64,000 bases of DNA from NCBI GenBank assembly GCA_037501455.1, contig CM074861.1:93845001-93909000 (forward strand), read 5' to 3'. The stretch is from Lantana camara. Lineage: Eukaryota; Streptophyta; Magnoliopsida; Lamiales; Verbenaceae. This document shows positions 46,775-58,152 of this stretch, in pieces. Under the pieces are notes generated by a model. It was not told the DNA's origin. It did not search any database and saw only the letters and a list, made by a program, of their open reading frames with translations. The first letter of the stretch is position 1, and each line of letters begins with the position of its first letter. The position numbers and the translations under genes were made by a program.

Positions 46775-46946
46775 TGTTGAGAAAGGAAGTGTTGACAAAG
46801 GAAAAAAGTAAATCTAGTTGACTTTCCGTTTATATTGTAACTTGTGTAGTTTAATTATATTCTTATTCCTTTGTACAATGTGATACATAGAAATACAGTA
46901 ATGCAGAAAATACTTCCCCAATTCATGGCGTTCTCAATTAACAACA
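46775..46946 (+). repeat. 3' LTR of the small copia-type element
   Basis: 172 bp, TGTTGAG...AACAACA, followed by the TAAAA target duplication. It retains the middle part deleted from the 5' LTR. Confidence 0.8.
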
Positions 46947-46951
46947 TAAAA

Positions 46952-49003
46952 ATGATATCATTCAAATCCATTTTAAAAGAATATTATCCACATCCATCCG
47001 AATCATAAACAAATAATAATACGTTAATCATACATTCGATCGATTAATATCCGTTTACACCCCTATCCATGGTATTCAACATTCCAATATTATAAGTTGA
47101 AGTTAGGCATATATGAGGAAGCATAGACTAGCTAGGCTTGTTAGTGTTAGGGTTAGAAGACTACTACAAGTGATAGATAGTATTCTTGTGTTGGTGCTGC
47201 AACACGTATGCTATAACACAAAAATTGGGCTGTGGCATCCAATTTTCAGCTTTCTACGTTCACATCTACGAGACTGCGACTCACATATATATATGATTCA
47301 GGTGACACCACTTTAACTTGGACGGTGAAAATGAATTAAACCGTCTGCATTTTGAATATTCAAACTATTCCTTTTTAGGCTTCCTATGACTTCTTTATTC
47401 TTGGCCGGAATGAATACCATATGACACTATCAAATTTATCACCTTAAATCTTGCCACTCATGTGTATACATGTCGCCAAAACATGAGTCTCCTCACACAA
47501 ACATGTGTATCAGTGTATGTGTGTGTTTGTGTGGTCAAAGTAAATAAAATCTCGAGATATGGGATTTTCAAATGTTGCTGTCATGGAATATATTCAACAA
47601 CTTATGATATGGATATAGATATAGACACATAGATACATAGTACGGACCAAAATGGACTGTCTATATGGCCAGATTCTTATAGCTTTTAATTACTTTTTCG
47701 GATGTAATTAAACCCTATAATACTTGACACTATCACATTAATTACAAACCAAAAGTTCTGAATTTCGATAAATTTTATTGTTCTCGGGCTACAATCGGTA
47801 ACACTGTGAATTACATACGCTATCACTGAGTTTCGGGATGATTACAAAATAATCCGTTGAGTATTGTTAATTAATAAAACTAAGTGATGGGGTTCTACCC
47901 ACTAACACACACCTTGCCAAAATTGCGGATGAAGGAGAGGAGTTCGCATTGCAGACGAACTCATAGGAAATTTGGGAGCCCAAGGAACCTCGTAACCCTA
48001 GGAGTACTGTATATACTAATGGAAGAAGATCACTAATAAGGGAAAATCCCAAGGGATATTAAGATATGAAATATGATTAGGCAATTGGTATCGATCAGAC
48101 TCTTTGATTATAAAAGAAGCTTTGGGAAATGTACGAGTCAGAATCAAATTAAATTTAGATAATAGAATAGGAGAAAAGGGATTCAGGTGATACTCATCAC
48201 TAAGGTTCCCAACATTTTATTATACACGTAACAACATTTCCATAGAAATTGCATCAAAATGAAATATCAAGGTTTTGGTATATTAATGTTTTATGATGCC
48301 TCTTATATAGATAACATATATAGGTCGCATTGTTGCAATATAACATTAATTGAACCAGTTAACATTGCGCGTATACGTGTATATTTGCATGGTAAAAATT
48401 ACGATTGAATGTATGTTCCAGTGAAAGAGATTAGTTCATTTTTAATTAATCAAATACCAAGTTTGATCTCTAAAATTGAATATGGAGCATTATAACTCCC
48501 ATTATCAATTATCCCATAATATTAGAAACCGAATATAATTTCCCCGATCGAGGACACAATAGGATAACATTTTATACTAATTTAATTTGATTCATTACAG
48601 TATACAAAATGTACCTTAATTCAACATACCTTCTGCTCCAAATCTTCAATTTCATTCCAAATTTCTCGTTCTCGGCCCATTCGACTCCCTAACATGTATA
48701 ATACTCAATAACTAGCAATTTGGGTACATTTATGCTATTATCAATGTCTATATATCTATCTATAATATATCCCTAGCAAAAATGGAGAAATAATATTAAC
48801 CATTTCCCAGATTTAACTAAACTTCCCGACAAAAACAAGTATAAATACTTAACCGCGAAAAGCTTAACATCGTTAATAAATTGCTAGGCATAGCTAACTC
48901 CCTGATAATAAGCATATATTATGTACCCTCATACTTATTTAATAATTAATACTAAATCAACTAGTTAATTTCTATTTATATCATCTTTAACTCCAAATTT
49001 TAA
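46952..49003. other. Intergenic region, 3' flank of the ERF gene
   Basis: AT-rich, no family-supported gene. Short open frames at 47113 and 47867 have no recognisable motif. Confidence 0.5.
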
Positions 49004-49633
49004 TCAGAAGTTCCACAAAAACGGCGTATTATCGCCATTCCCATTGTCATCCTCCTCCTCATTAACCTTGTGGTCGAAATGTGGCGACATGTACATGTCA
49101 CCAGGGTCGTGAAAAAGACCGAAATCCGTAACATGGCCTGCATTTGTAACTCCACCACTACTGTCGGAACCCAACATGTCCAGAAACGACCAATCGATTG
49201 AGTCCATTGCTCCGCCGCCGTCTGAATTCGACGAAGGAGACATGTCGTCCAACTCCACGGCGGCTCCTGGCGGCGCCACCTGATTCTGGCCGCCGCCGAA
49301 GGTGTTCGCGTAGTGCTGCGCCACGGCCTGTACCTCAGCCGGGGTCATCCCCCCGCCGCCGGCGATGTTGGGCGGCTCTCCGGGGAAGTTCAACTTAGCG
49401 TTGCGGCCGCGGAGGCAGAACAAGGCGGCATCGAAAGCCCGCGCCGCCTTCTCCGCCGTGTCGTAGGAGCCGAGCCATATCCGCTCGCGGCTGTTGGGGA
49501 GGCGTATCTCGGAGACGTACTTCCCCCACTTCCTCTTCCGGACGCCCTTGTACTTCATCTCGGAATTAATCCTGGGATCCGCAGCGTCGGAGGACGGCGG
49601 AGCTGCGGCGGCGCGCGGCGGGGTCTGGGCCAT
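49004..49633 (-). CDS. AP2/ERF transcription factor, ERF017/ERF018-type
   Basis: Single exon, 209 aa. The AP2 DNA-binding domain spans residues 28-84 ([19 protein letters not shown] to [11 protein letters not shown]), with the [18 protein letters not shown] helix. It has valine at the position of DREB V14 but leucine where DREB1/2 have E19, as in ERF group II (DREB A-5). The linker is followed by an acidic serine-rich region with [10 protein letters not shown] and a C-terminal DNTPFLWNF, typical of activation regions. It is GC-rich (many CCG/GGC codons) in an AT-rich setting. The closest relatives I know are the stress- and wound-induced Arabidopsis ERF017-ERF019. A TATATATA box at 49778-49785 lies about 145 bases upstream of the ATG, followed by a CAT repeat in the leader. 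Confidence 0.92.
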   Translation of the reverse strand: MAQTPPRAAAAPPSSDAADPRINSEMKYKGVRKRKWGKYVSEIRLPNSRERIWLGSYDTAEKAARAFDAALFCLRGRNAKLNFPGEPPNIAGGGGMTPAEVQAVAQHYANTFGGGQNQVAPPGAAVELDDMSPSSNSDGGGAMDSIDWSFLDMLGSDSSGGVTNAGHVTDFGLFHDPGDMYMSPHFDHKVNEEEDDNGNGDNTPFLWNF

Positions 49634-49777
49634 TCTAGGGTATTACTATTACTGATTTAGAGAAGATCAATTTGGAAGGGTCCCAGAGAATGAATAGAAT
49701 TGCTGCATGCGATGATGGAGTGGATTGATTGAAAGAGTTTTTTGGCGGCTGAGGGATGATGATGATGATGAGGTGCA

Positions 49778-49785
49778 TATATATA
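49778..49785 (-). promoter_or_regulatory. TATA box of the ERF gene
   Basis: TATATATA about 145 bp before the ATG, followed downstream by a (CAT)n run in the putative 5' UTR. Confidence 0.6.
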
Positions 49786-49869
49786 CGATTGGATCACAGT
49801 CCAAATCTCCATGGCGATGTTGTTCTGGTGTTGGAGTCTTACCGCGTTGAATCGAAAGAGAAAGTCCAA

Positions 49870-50367
49870 ATGAGCGTTAATTTAGCGTTTCCGTTTGGAC
49901 GGGAGCCTGGGTGGGGGTGGGACTGGGGATGATACTTTATTTTGGGGTTGGAATGAGATATTTGGGTTCTTCAAGGGCCTGAACGACAAATGGAGTTTTA
50001 AAGAGGATGATGAAATGATGTGTATTGATGGAATCTCGGTAGGACAAGAATTAATAAAACATGTGCGTTAAATGTTTGTTTCATTTCTTAATTATTATTT
50101 TTGGCTTGTTTGCGACTTGGGAAAATTACATGTTTCTAGATCTTTGGTGGTATAATTGTGATGATCCTTTACTCGTGTGGGAAGCCATTGTGCACCTCAT
50201 GTAGGTTACTATTTCAAGTATGTTTCAAATACTACTCTTTCAATAACGCCTTATTTTGTCTTTTTTTTTTTTTTTCTCTAAATATTAAAAAAAAAGTTGG
50301 TCGAAAAACAAGAGTATTGACAAATATGAGATAACTTAATTCGAACTATATATTTTCGTCCGTCTTC
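49870..50367. other. ERF upstream region
   Basis: No coding similarity. Contains a poly-T run near 50260-50275. Confidence 0.4.
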
Positions 50368-50650
50368 ATTCACACCCATCTCTCTTATGATGTGAACTCT
50401 TTATCAGATAACATTTATATCTAATAAATATACTATTTGTGATAAAATTAGTCCAATCAATCCGTGCAGATCGATTAATTGACAAAGAAGTACCATATAT
50501 ATATAAGTTTTTTGATCGATATGAAAAGGTCCGATCTGATCCATACACACACGTCTCTCTTATGATGTGAACTCCTACTCATATTTATTCACATACTATT
50601 TGTAATATAAAAGTTAAATTAAATCACGCAGATCGATTAATTGACAAAAA
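50368..50650. repeat. Direct repeat of about 105-120 bp upstream of the ERF gene
   Basis: TCTCTCTTATGATGTGAACTC begins near 50378 and near 50561 (quoted motif is shared). Both copies end in CAGATCGATTAATTGACAAA (near 50467 and 50629). A third short piece, ACACGTCTCTCTTATG, is near 51164. Confidence 0.7.
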
Positions 50651-52381
50651 AAAAGATATTGTTATAACAAAATCTGATTGATGAGTGACTATTTGTAAAA
50701 AAAAAAGTAACGGTGACAATGGATAGTGGGAGTATTGTAGTAGAAAGAAGTGTTAAAATCTTAATCCTCACATGATGAAATGCGAGCCTCCAAGATATAT
50801 GTGGATGAAGGCCATCTATCCAAATTTGCACACGTTGTGGTAAGTGGTAACAGTGTCTTTGTTCTGATTTGCTGCTACCACAATTTGTTACCGGCTTTCT
50901 TTTAAGGTAGGGGCCCGGAGCCAAACCGCCCCGGTCCTCCATGGATTACAACATGTCAACTATATAGCTACATTCCCAACAGTCAATTCTCGTATCGTTA
51001 TCATATATTGTATGTACGTATACACGCCGTATGTAAGTATCCCATGAAAAAATATTTTCCATAACTTGATTGTTGATGGTGATATACACTGCTGACTGAT
51101 GAGTGGTGAGTACATACATGGTTTATAGGAATTGCTATATATAGCTTGTTTTTAGGTTACTGCACACGTCTCTCTTATGGCCCGATAGGTTTATTATAAA
51201 AGCGGATTTGCTAATCCAATTACTTCAGGTTTATTATAAGGGTTACCCTTCCAACTTAATGGAGGGAATTACAAACTTGGTATACCAGCTTCACTAATTC
51301 AACGTTGTTTGTATATTTCATTTTTCGGCGATAAAATATAACTGTATCTCCAAAATCAAGCAATTTAGTGCACAGATCGTATCTTAAAAATAATGTAATT
51401 TAATATAATTTTTTATCGAAACTCAATTTCATATCGGAAACCCAACTCGGGTTTACATGTGGCGAACTCATTCCGGCGAGTAAAATCAGAAAATGAAATG
51501 TACCAAAATCGTTGAATTGATCGAATTGGTTTACCAAATTTGAAAATTTTCCCAATCCAATGATCTCAGTCACGAGTTATGTAATCGATATTCATTTACT
51601 TAAACAACATATATTGATACGTAACAATAAAATTAAATATTTTTATTAAAAAAAATCGAAATAGAGAAAAAAAAAAATTACAAAGTAGTCCATTTTACCA
51701 ATCTCCAATATTTTATGAGTGAATCTTGATAGATTATTGGAAGGGATTAAAAAGTATTGCCTCTCATTGTACGGGGAAGAAAATTGAAAAAAGGATGTCA
51801 AACGATTAGTATTTGTTTTCAATGTGGAGTGTGGACGCATTGAACGAAGTGGCCTCGTTACGGCTACAAAGTTTGGCAAAAGGAGGAAATTTTGAACAAG
51901 AATACTTTCACTGCAACAAATAAAATCACCAAAATAATTTAAATCAAAACATAGTATACCTTTTTCAATTATTTTATTTTATAATGTTGTGATGAGGATC
52001 TTTTCGAGTCAATAGTCATAATTTGAAAGATAATGATGGTATTGGTGGGCCAACCTTGAGGCCTTAGACTTTGGTGTGCTGTGGCCCGTGAAGCTTTGAC
52101 GACCAACTTTTGTTAAGTTTAATTTCATCAACCTTCTAATTATTTACGAGTATAACTCGAGTTCGAATCCAGAACCCAGGTGTGAGTTAAAAATAAAAAA
52201 ACCTTCAATTAGGAGTAATAATGTCTTAACCGCATATGTTTCGGTGGTCGAGTTACATATAATTTTAGGAATTCGCAATTCTGCTAAATTAGTTTTCTTT
52301 TCATTTATATATAAAAATAGTTTTCTTTTCATTTATATATAAAAATGATTGAGGGCTAACAATGATCACATTCGCCGGAAA
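50651..52381. other. AT-rich intergenic sequence with a SINE-like 3' end
   Basis: Near 52146-52204 is GAGTTCGAATCC followed by GTGTGAGTTAAAAATAAAAAAA, resembling the 3' half of the SINE-like family. Otherwise nothing recognised. Confidence 0.4.
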
Positions 52382-52428
52382 TGCCCGGCGCATGGTTGGG
52401 TTAAGTTAAATATTGATGGGAGCCTGTG

Positions 52429-53183
52429 TTTTGAAACCCAGACCGGACCGACCGGTCGGTCATCGGTTTAACCGGTGACCGGCCGCTTGTCCGGTCCGAT
52501 TATATCCTTAGAACCAGTCCATGAATAAACCAATTTGAACCGGTAGAAACCAGTTCAAAATCGGTGAAAACACCGAACTGGACCGTTTTGTGGGACCATT
52601 TTGTGGGCCCGGTTTTTCAATGTCAAAATTGTAAAAGTTCCAAATTTGTGAAATCCTGGGATCCAACCTGCATCCCCTATGGAAAAGTTGGGCACGTCAA
52701 CCAACTAGGACACATTAATTGTTAGCATACATACTTGAAATCAAATATTAGTACTAATCTAAGAGTTCTTATTAGCTTCTGGAAAAAAAGAAACCCATCA
52801 AGTCTATAGATTATTTTTAAAAATTAAGTTTAAAAAAAATATTAATTATAATTATTTATATAAATAAAAGTATGAGACTTGTTAAATCAATTTTTTTATC
52901 TATATTGTTAATTTATTATCTAGTTAGATAGTTTATCTACAATATTAATTATAGTTATTTATATAAATAAAAGTGTGATACTTGTTAAATAAATTTTTTA
53001 TCTATATTGTTAATTTGCTATCTAGTTAGATAGTTTATCTATATGTTTGTAAATTCATAATTTAAAATTTTGTTATTAGACATGTTACTTAAAAATTAAT
53101 AAATAATTGGAAATAATTTGAAATGATATCTAATTTTCAATATAATTTAACTTATTTAATTATTTGTACTTAATATTTATAAT

Positions 53184-53233
<50 letters not shown>

Positions 53234-53351
53234 TGGAATTATTACGTAATTATGACGTCATACCGGTTCGACCGGTGGTCCGATCGGTCGAACCAGTAAA
53301 ACCAGTAACCAGTAATAGGTCCCGGTTCGACGTCCGGTCCGGGTTTCAAAA
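52429..53351. mobile_element. CCGGT-rich inverted-repeat transposon inside the RNase H remnant
   Basis: Ends TTTTGAAACCC and GGGTTTCAAAA are followed inward by GACCGGACCGACCGGTCGG and GGTTCGACGTCCGGTCC. Flanks CCTGTG and CATGTG may be a decayed duplication. The inside is AT-rich, holds a tandem duplication of about 100 bp (about 52839-53042) and an (AT)n run (53188-53226). No coding capacity. Confidence 0.65.
53188..53226. repeat. (AT)n microsatellite
   Basis: About 19 uninterrupted AT units. Confidence 0.95.
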
Positions 53352-53887
53352 CATGTGTACGGGGATACTAAGAGGGCTGCTGCGGGTGGCCTTATTAGAG
53401 ACGCTCATGGGAATTCGATTATTGGATTCGCCATGAATCTGAGAAATGTTACAATCACATTTGCTGAGTTGTTGGGGTTTCGTGAAGGCCTCCGGATTGC
53501 GTGGGACCGCAGATTGGCCAAGATCGAGGTCGAAATTGATTCTCTGGCTGTATTTAATATGGTGAAGAATGGGGTCCAGGCCGACCACCCTTTTGGCAAT
53601 ATGGTGAAAGATTATATTTCTTTTCTTCGGAAACCTTGGGATATTAAATTGATGCACACACGTCGGGAAGGGAATAGTTGTGCGGATAAATTGGCCAAGA
53701 TGGGTCATGAATTGCACTCTGAACTTGAAGTTTGGGAGGAAACTCCTGTTGGGATGATTGATTTGCTGAAGGCGGATGTCTAAGAGTTAAACGTCTTATT
53801 TCCACCAAAAACAATATATAAAAATGATTCTAATATTAAAATCCTAACTCTGTACTATCTGTTGAATAATGTCTTGTATTTAATTTA

Positions 53888-54182
53888 GGGTTAATTTTTT
53901 TTTACACCTCAACCTTTGGGGTGTTTTGCAGTTTAGTACTCAATCTTTGAAATTTTATATTTTAGTACCTAATCTTTGAATTTTGTTGCACTTAAATGCC
54001 CAATTTTAGATCTGACCATTAAGAAAATGACACGTGTTTTGCACTTATTTGTTGAATTTGAAATTGGGCACTTAAATGTAATAAAATTTAAAGGTTGGGT
54101 ACTAAAGTGTAAAATTTTAAAAATTAGGTACTAAAGTGCAAAGCACCCCAAAGGTTGGGATGAAAAAAAAACAGATAAACCC
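53888..54182. mobile_element. MULE-like MITE (295 bp)
   Basis: It begins GGGTTAATTTTTTTTT and ends AAACAGATAAACCC; inverted inner motifs CAACCTTTGGGGTG and CACCCCAAAGGTTG, and AGTTTAGTAC and GTACTAAAGT. The left flank is TTTAATTTA. The right flank gives the same 9 bases once the next MITE is removed. Confidence 0.8.
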
Positions 54183-54188
54183 TTTAAT

Positions 54189-54363
54189 CTATGATGCACG
54201 GATACGGACACGGCGACACGGACACGATACGACACGGATACGGCGACACGTATTTTTTCTTGAATTTTCCACGTGAGAAGTGTCCGACACGGTGTCCGAC
54301 ACGAGTATCCGACACGACACGACACGACAAAATGATGTTTTTAGGAGTGTCCGTGCATCATAG
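54189..54363 (+). mobile_element. hAT-like MITE with perfect 8-bp duplication
   Basis: Termini CTATGATGCACGGA and TCCGTGCATCATAG, duplication CCTTTAAT on both sides (54181-54188, 54364-54371). The body is rich in GACACGG/CGACACG. Confidence 0.85.
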
Positions 54364-54570
54364 CCTTTAATTTATGTAAAAATTGAACGGACTAAAGATT
54401 ATAGTTTTCTTTTTCTTTCTCTTTTTTCTATGGTTTCATGTATACAATGCCTACGTAGGCTAAATAAATATTAATTATGAAGTTAATTATGTTTTATTAA
54501 CCCTTATTAATTTTATTTAGTATTAGGCCGGGAAGAACTTACTAAGCAATTCTATAACTTATATGTCCCT

Positions 54571-54704
54571 CTAATGCATCGACACTTCTAAAAATATCAT
54601 TTTGCCGTGTCGTGTCGTGTCGTGTCGTGTCATGTCGGACACTCGTGTCCGACACTTCTTACGTGGAAAATTTACAAAAAAATCCGTGTCGCCGTGTCCC
54701 CATA
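54571..54704 (-). repeat. Inverted, decayed copy of the hAT-like MITE
   Basis: Same internal order in reverse: CACTTCTAAAAATATCATTTT, GTGTCGTGTCG repeats, CCGTGTCGCCGTGTCC. The outer end is truncated. Confidence 0.65.
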
Positions 54705-54901
54705 TCATTTTACAACTATTGAATATTTATTAAAATATTTTCACAATTTATTTTAACAACAAAATATAATTATTCATAATAGTTTTTTTTATTTATTATT
54801 TTAGTCAACAAAAAAAGATCAAGATAGAGGCCTAACTAAGCCTCCTCATCAATGGTATTCATATTCACTAGAGAGGCGTCCCAAGTGTGCTTCTTGTTCA
54901 C

Positions 54902-55064
54902 CTATGATGCATGGACATGGACACGGACACGGGGATACGGACACGACACGACAAGGATACGGCGACACGGATTTTTTCTTAAATTTCCCACGTAGGGAGT
55001 GTCGGACACGGTGTCGGACACGACACGACAAAATGATATTTTCAGAAGTGTCCGTACATCATGG
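54902..55064 (+). mobile_element. Third well-preserved copy of the hAT-like MITE
   Basis: Termini CTATGATGCATGGA and TCCGTACATCATGG; perfect 8-bp duplication TTGTTCAC (54894-54901, 55065-55072). Confidence 0.85.
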
Positions 55065-55441
55065 TTGTTCACTAATATGTGGCCCAAGCGGGCCATCAAA
55101 TCCACTTCCCTATTTGCCTTAGGCTTAATATGCTTCAAGGTTGTTCCAGGAATCGTTTGGAAGTATCCAATAATCCATAATGATGTTTTCCAATGAATGA
55201 TTATTCACATTGATCGTTTTAATCAGATTAATCATCACTTCGATATACCGATAACGTCACATCCAAACTCTTTTTAAACCCTCTCTAACACCAAACAACT
55301 CAACTACTATTGTAACTACACTCTCCAATCTAATAGAGAAACCAAACAACCAGCACCCATTTTTGTCTCTAACCATACCATCTTCGGTCCTCGAATTTAT
55401 GTGCATGTTCATCCGCATTTAATTTAACTCTAGCACAAGGG

Positions 55442-55613
55442 ATTGCCTGTAAATGGGTGGGCAATGCCCAGGCCCGATAATTACCTAGCATTTAAGACTA
55501 GACCCAGACCCTGCCCTTGTCCATTATAGACCCGATGGGCCTGCAAAATGGGTAAAAATTATACCCATTTTCATTGGGCCTGGGCCTGGGTCCGGCCCAG
55601 TGCCCCAACCCAG

Positions 55614-55673
<60 letters not shown>

Positions 55674-56639
55674 TCATCATGATTCATGAACGCCATTCTT
55701 CAGATTTGAGAAGAGATGTGTTAATTCTTACGCTTTAGAGATTTTTGTGATCCACGCTTAATGAATGGGATACAAAAATCATATATATTAACCATGAAAA
55801 TTCGAAAAATGGGATAAATAATATCCTACTCTTTACATTTTTTTCTTTTCCCAAACCACAAGCCTTTAAATGTAAAAATTACAATTTCAACATTTTCAAT
55901 CACATCTTTACCGAAACTTCATTCGAAATTACAATTTTCAATATTTTCTGGTGGTGAAACCTAAATCCTGTTGCAAAGTGAAACCTTCAACTAATTTCAA
56001 TGAAAGTAAAATTTTTGTGAAAAAAAGGGAATAAAAAATGTGAAGAGATTATGGCTTTTGAATTTTACGAATGAAATAAATGCAATATAAATCTACTACT
56101 ATTAAATAGCTAGAATTAATTAAATATTTCAAGTATTTGCAAATTGCTAAATTCTTCTAATATTAAATATAAATTTGATTTACATTTAGACCCCAAATTG
56201 AAAATTTAAATGATAGAACACCTCTGCATTTTTATTTATTAAAATTGAACATCTAAATAGATTTTAAAATTAAAAATAATCCCTCTTTGTTCGATTTTTT
56301 TATAATACCGTCAAAATTTTAAATAAGGTTATTAATTTATATATATGTTAAATAAGGTTATTAATTTATATTTAATTTGAAGGACATGAAAACGAAAACA
56401 ATAAAAAACGTGTCAACAAAAAACACCAACCCTTTAAAAAGTTCGGGTAAATCATGGGGAAAAATTCGGGTAGGATAGTATAAATGGATATTGGGTATAA
56501 ATCGGGTCTATGCCCATACCCGGACCCATTCAAAAATTGTATTGGGCCTAGGCCTGGGGAAAATATTCAGGTATGAGCCTAGGTATTTTGAAATTCTATG
56601 GGCCTGGGCCTGAGTTTTATCCACCCATTTACAGGCCTA
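55442..56639. mobile_element. hAT-like non-autonomous element, 1.2 kb
   Basis: The left end GCCTGTAAATGGGTGGGC and right end CCACCCATTTACAGGCCTA are inverted repeats of the TAGGCCTGTAAATGGG type common in plant hAT relatives. GGGCCTGGGCCTG motifs occur inverted at both ends. The 8-bp flanks CACAAGGG and CACGGGAG are similar but not identical. No transposase. Confidence 0.65.
55618..55673. repeat. (TTA)n microsatellite, about 18 units
   Basis: Uninterrupted TTA repeats inside the hAT-like element. Confidence 0.95.
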
Positions 56640-56707
56640 CACGGGAGGTTTGATCCACCTTACTTCCTCCTTGGTAGACGGAGTGCCACCTTATTTCATA
56701 ATAGTAA

Positions 56708-57179
56708 GAGAGTGTTTGATATCCTAGATTAGGCTCATTTGGTCCACTTAATTTTAGTTAATTTTCTGTTTGATACTATGTATTAAATCTGGTTGACCCG
56801 GAAGAGTTAATCTTCGACCCGGTATAATCTGCATACTTTAGAGAGATTAAGTTCTCAAATAAATCTTAGGGAAGGGGGTGTGTTTATCGCAGATTAACTC
56901 TTATCTGTTATAGATAAGTTTAAAAAATTAGTTTGATTTTATGGCTAAACATAAAAATTACTATTTATTTCAACAAAAAAAATGAAAATTACTATTTTAA
57001 ATGATATTTCAGTTTACAAGATATATCAAACGGGATAATAAGTGAAATTAAATACAACTAAATTTATTAATTGAATATATCAAACACAAAATTAACTTCT
57101 TGTAAAAACACTTAATTTTACTTAATTCTCCACAAATAGATTAAGTGAAATTGGATAATCTATATTATCAAACGTTCTC
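56708..57179. mobile_element. Tourist-like MITE
   Basis: GAGAGTGTTTGATA at the left and TATCAAACGTTCTC at the right, flanked by TAA on both sides (56705-56707, 57180-57182), as for PIF/Harbinger relatives. Noncoding. Confidence 0.65.
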
Positions 57180-57225
57180 TAATACTATTAACAAATCGAT
57201 ATCTAAATTGACTAACATCCTCCAT

Positions 57226-57312
57226 TTTATTTTTTTTAATACATATCAAGTGGGATTCAAATACAGATCATTATTCTAAAGAATGAATCATTAACCACCT
57301 GGATCGATCGCA
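57226..57312 (-). repeat. tRNA-derived SINE-like copy 3
   Basis: The minus strand has GATCCAGGTGGTTAATG, ATTTGAATCCCACTTG and an A-rich tail. Confidence 0.55.
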
Positions 57313-57945
57313 CATCCTCCATGATCTTTAAATTTACCTACAATCTTATGAGCTTGGGTTTATTTGCCTTGTATTCCACGAGGCCCATATCAAATGCAAA
57401 GTCCAACAGGAATGAGACAAAATAAAATTGCACTGTTTATTTGACGGCTTTATTGGGCTATATTAACTAATAAGGAACCTTGGCCCGACCCAAAACTAAT
57501 TCAATGTAAATGCGACTGATAAATTTTTTAAAAGTACCTAATGAAATAACAAAATATAATACTTTATTTATTATTCAAGTTAATTAAGTTTGGTCGAATA
57601 AAATATAACTAAAAACAATGGGTGCTCAAAATAAAATTATTTTTGATAACACTCTTCAATTATTGAAGAAAGGAGCAAGAATCACTACTTTAGATAGGAA
57701 AGTCTCCATTATGATTGCAGCCTAACAGTCTCAGAGTATTAATGAAATTCCATCAATTTTCCTACCCAACAAAATAAAATGACAAGAGCTCAAAACGTAA
57801 CATCATAATTCAATGCACATTGGATAACACGTTGAATAGGTGAACCGATTGACAAAAATGTTCAAGGTGATGATGTACCAAGGTCAATCTGTGAAGCTAC
57901 CAAGATCAAATTGAACAAGCCGTTCCCAACAGGGATCGGTCCAAA
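57313..57945. other. Intergenic sequence
   Basis: No gene or element border recognised. Confidence 0.4.
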
Positions 57946-58040
57946 TAGGATTGATCCAACTGGTTAATGAATTTATTTTTTTGAACAATAATTTAGGTTC
58001 GACTTTCATTTGGGGGTGTGTGCTAAAAAAAGAAAAAAAT
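57946..58040 (+). repeat. tRNA-derived SINE-like copy 4
   Basis: TTGATCCAACTGGTTAATG, then TAGGTTCGACTTTC, GTGTGTGCTAAAAAAAG. Directly followed by copy 5 in the same orientation. Confidence 0.55.
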
Positions 58041-58152
58041 TCTTCAACCAACAAGTGTTGATTCAAGTGGTTAATAGATTCATTTTTTAATATAATGATC
58101 CGAGTTTGAATTCTACTTAAGCATGTGTGTTAAATAAAAATAAAAATAAAAA
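58041..58152 (+). repeat. tRNA-derived SINE-like copy 5
   Basis: TTGATTCAAGTGGTTAATAG, then GAGTTTGAATTC, then GTGTGTTAAATAAAAATAAA as tail. Confidence 0.6.

Larger units (their letters stand above)
34438..46946 (+). mobile_element. Copia-type gag-only element split by a nested insertion
   Basis: 5' LTR 34438-34495, primer site TGGTATCAAAGC 34496-34507, gag from 34569, continuation of gag and polypurine tract (GGTGTAGGGGGAG, 46762-46774), 3' LTR 46775-46946, and target duplication TAAAA at 34433-34437 and 46947-46951. Without the nested copia the element would be only about 1.1-1.2 kb and carry gag alone. Like the minus-strand Ty3-type element, it must have relied on enzymes supplied by another element. 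Confidence 0.75.
52382..53783 (+). pseudogene. LINE-type RNase H (RVT_3) remnant split by a transposon
   Basis: A 5' piece at 52391-52424 encodes GWVKLNIDGS, the start of plant RVT_3 RNase H domains. The rest (53355-53783) continues YGDTKRAAAGGLIRDAHG, then AELLGFREGLRIAW, VEIDSLAVFNMV, HTRREGNSCADKLAKMG. Catalytic D-E-D equivalents are visible (D of NIDGS, E of FAELLG, D of EIDSLA). Together they would form a single RNase H domain, usually found at the end of L1-like elements or as their domesticated pieces. A 0.9-kb insertion separates the parts and the junction is out of frame by one base. Confidence 0.75.

Noticed and set aside
47113..48052. Short open frames between the copia nest and the ERF gene
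   Set aside because: No recognisable family and chance length for AT-rich intergenic DNA.
49198..49660. Open frames on the plus strand over the ERF gene
   Set aside because: They are GC-driven shadows of the AP2/ERF coding sequence with no domain of their own.
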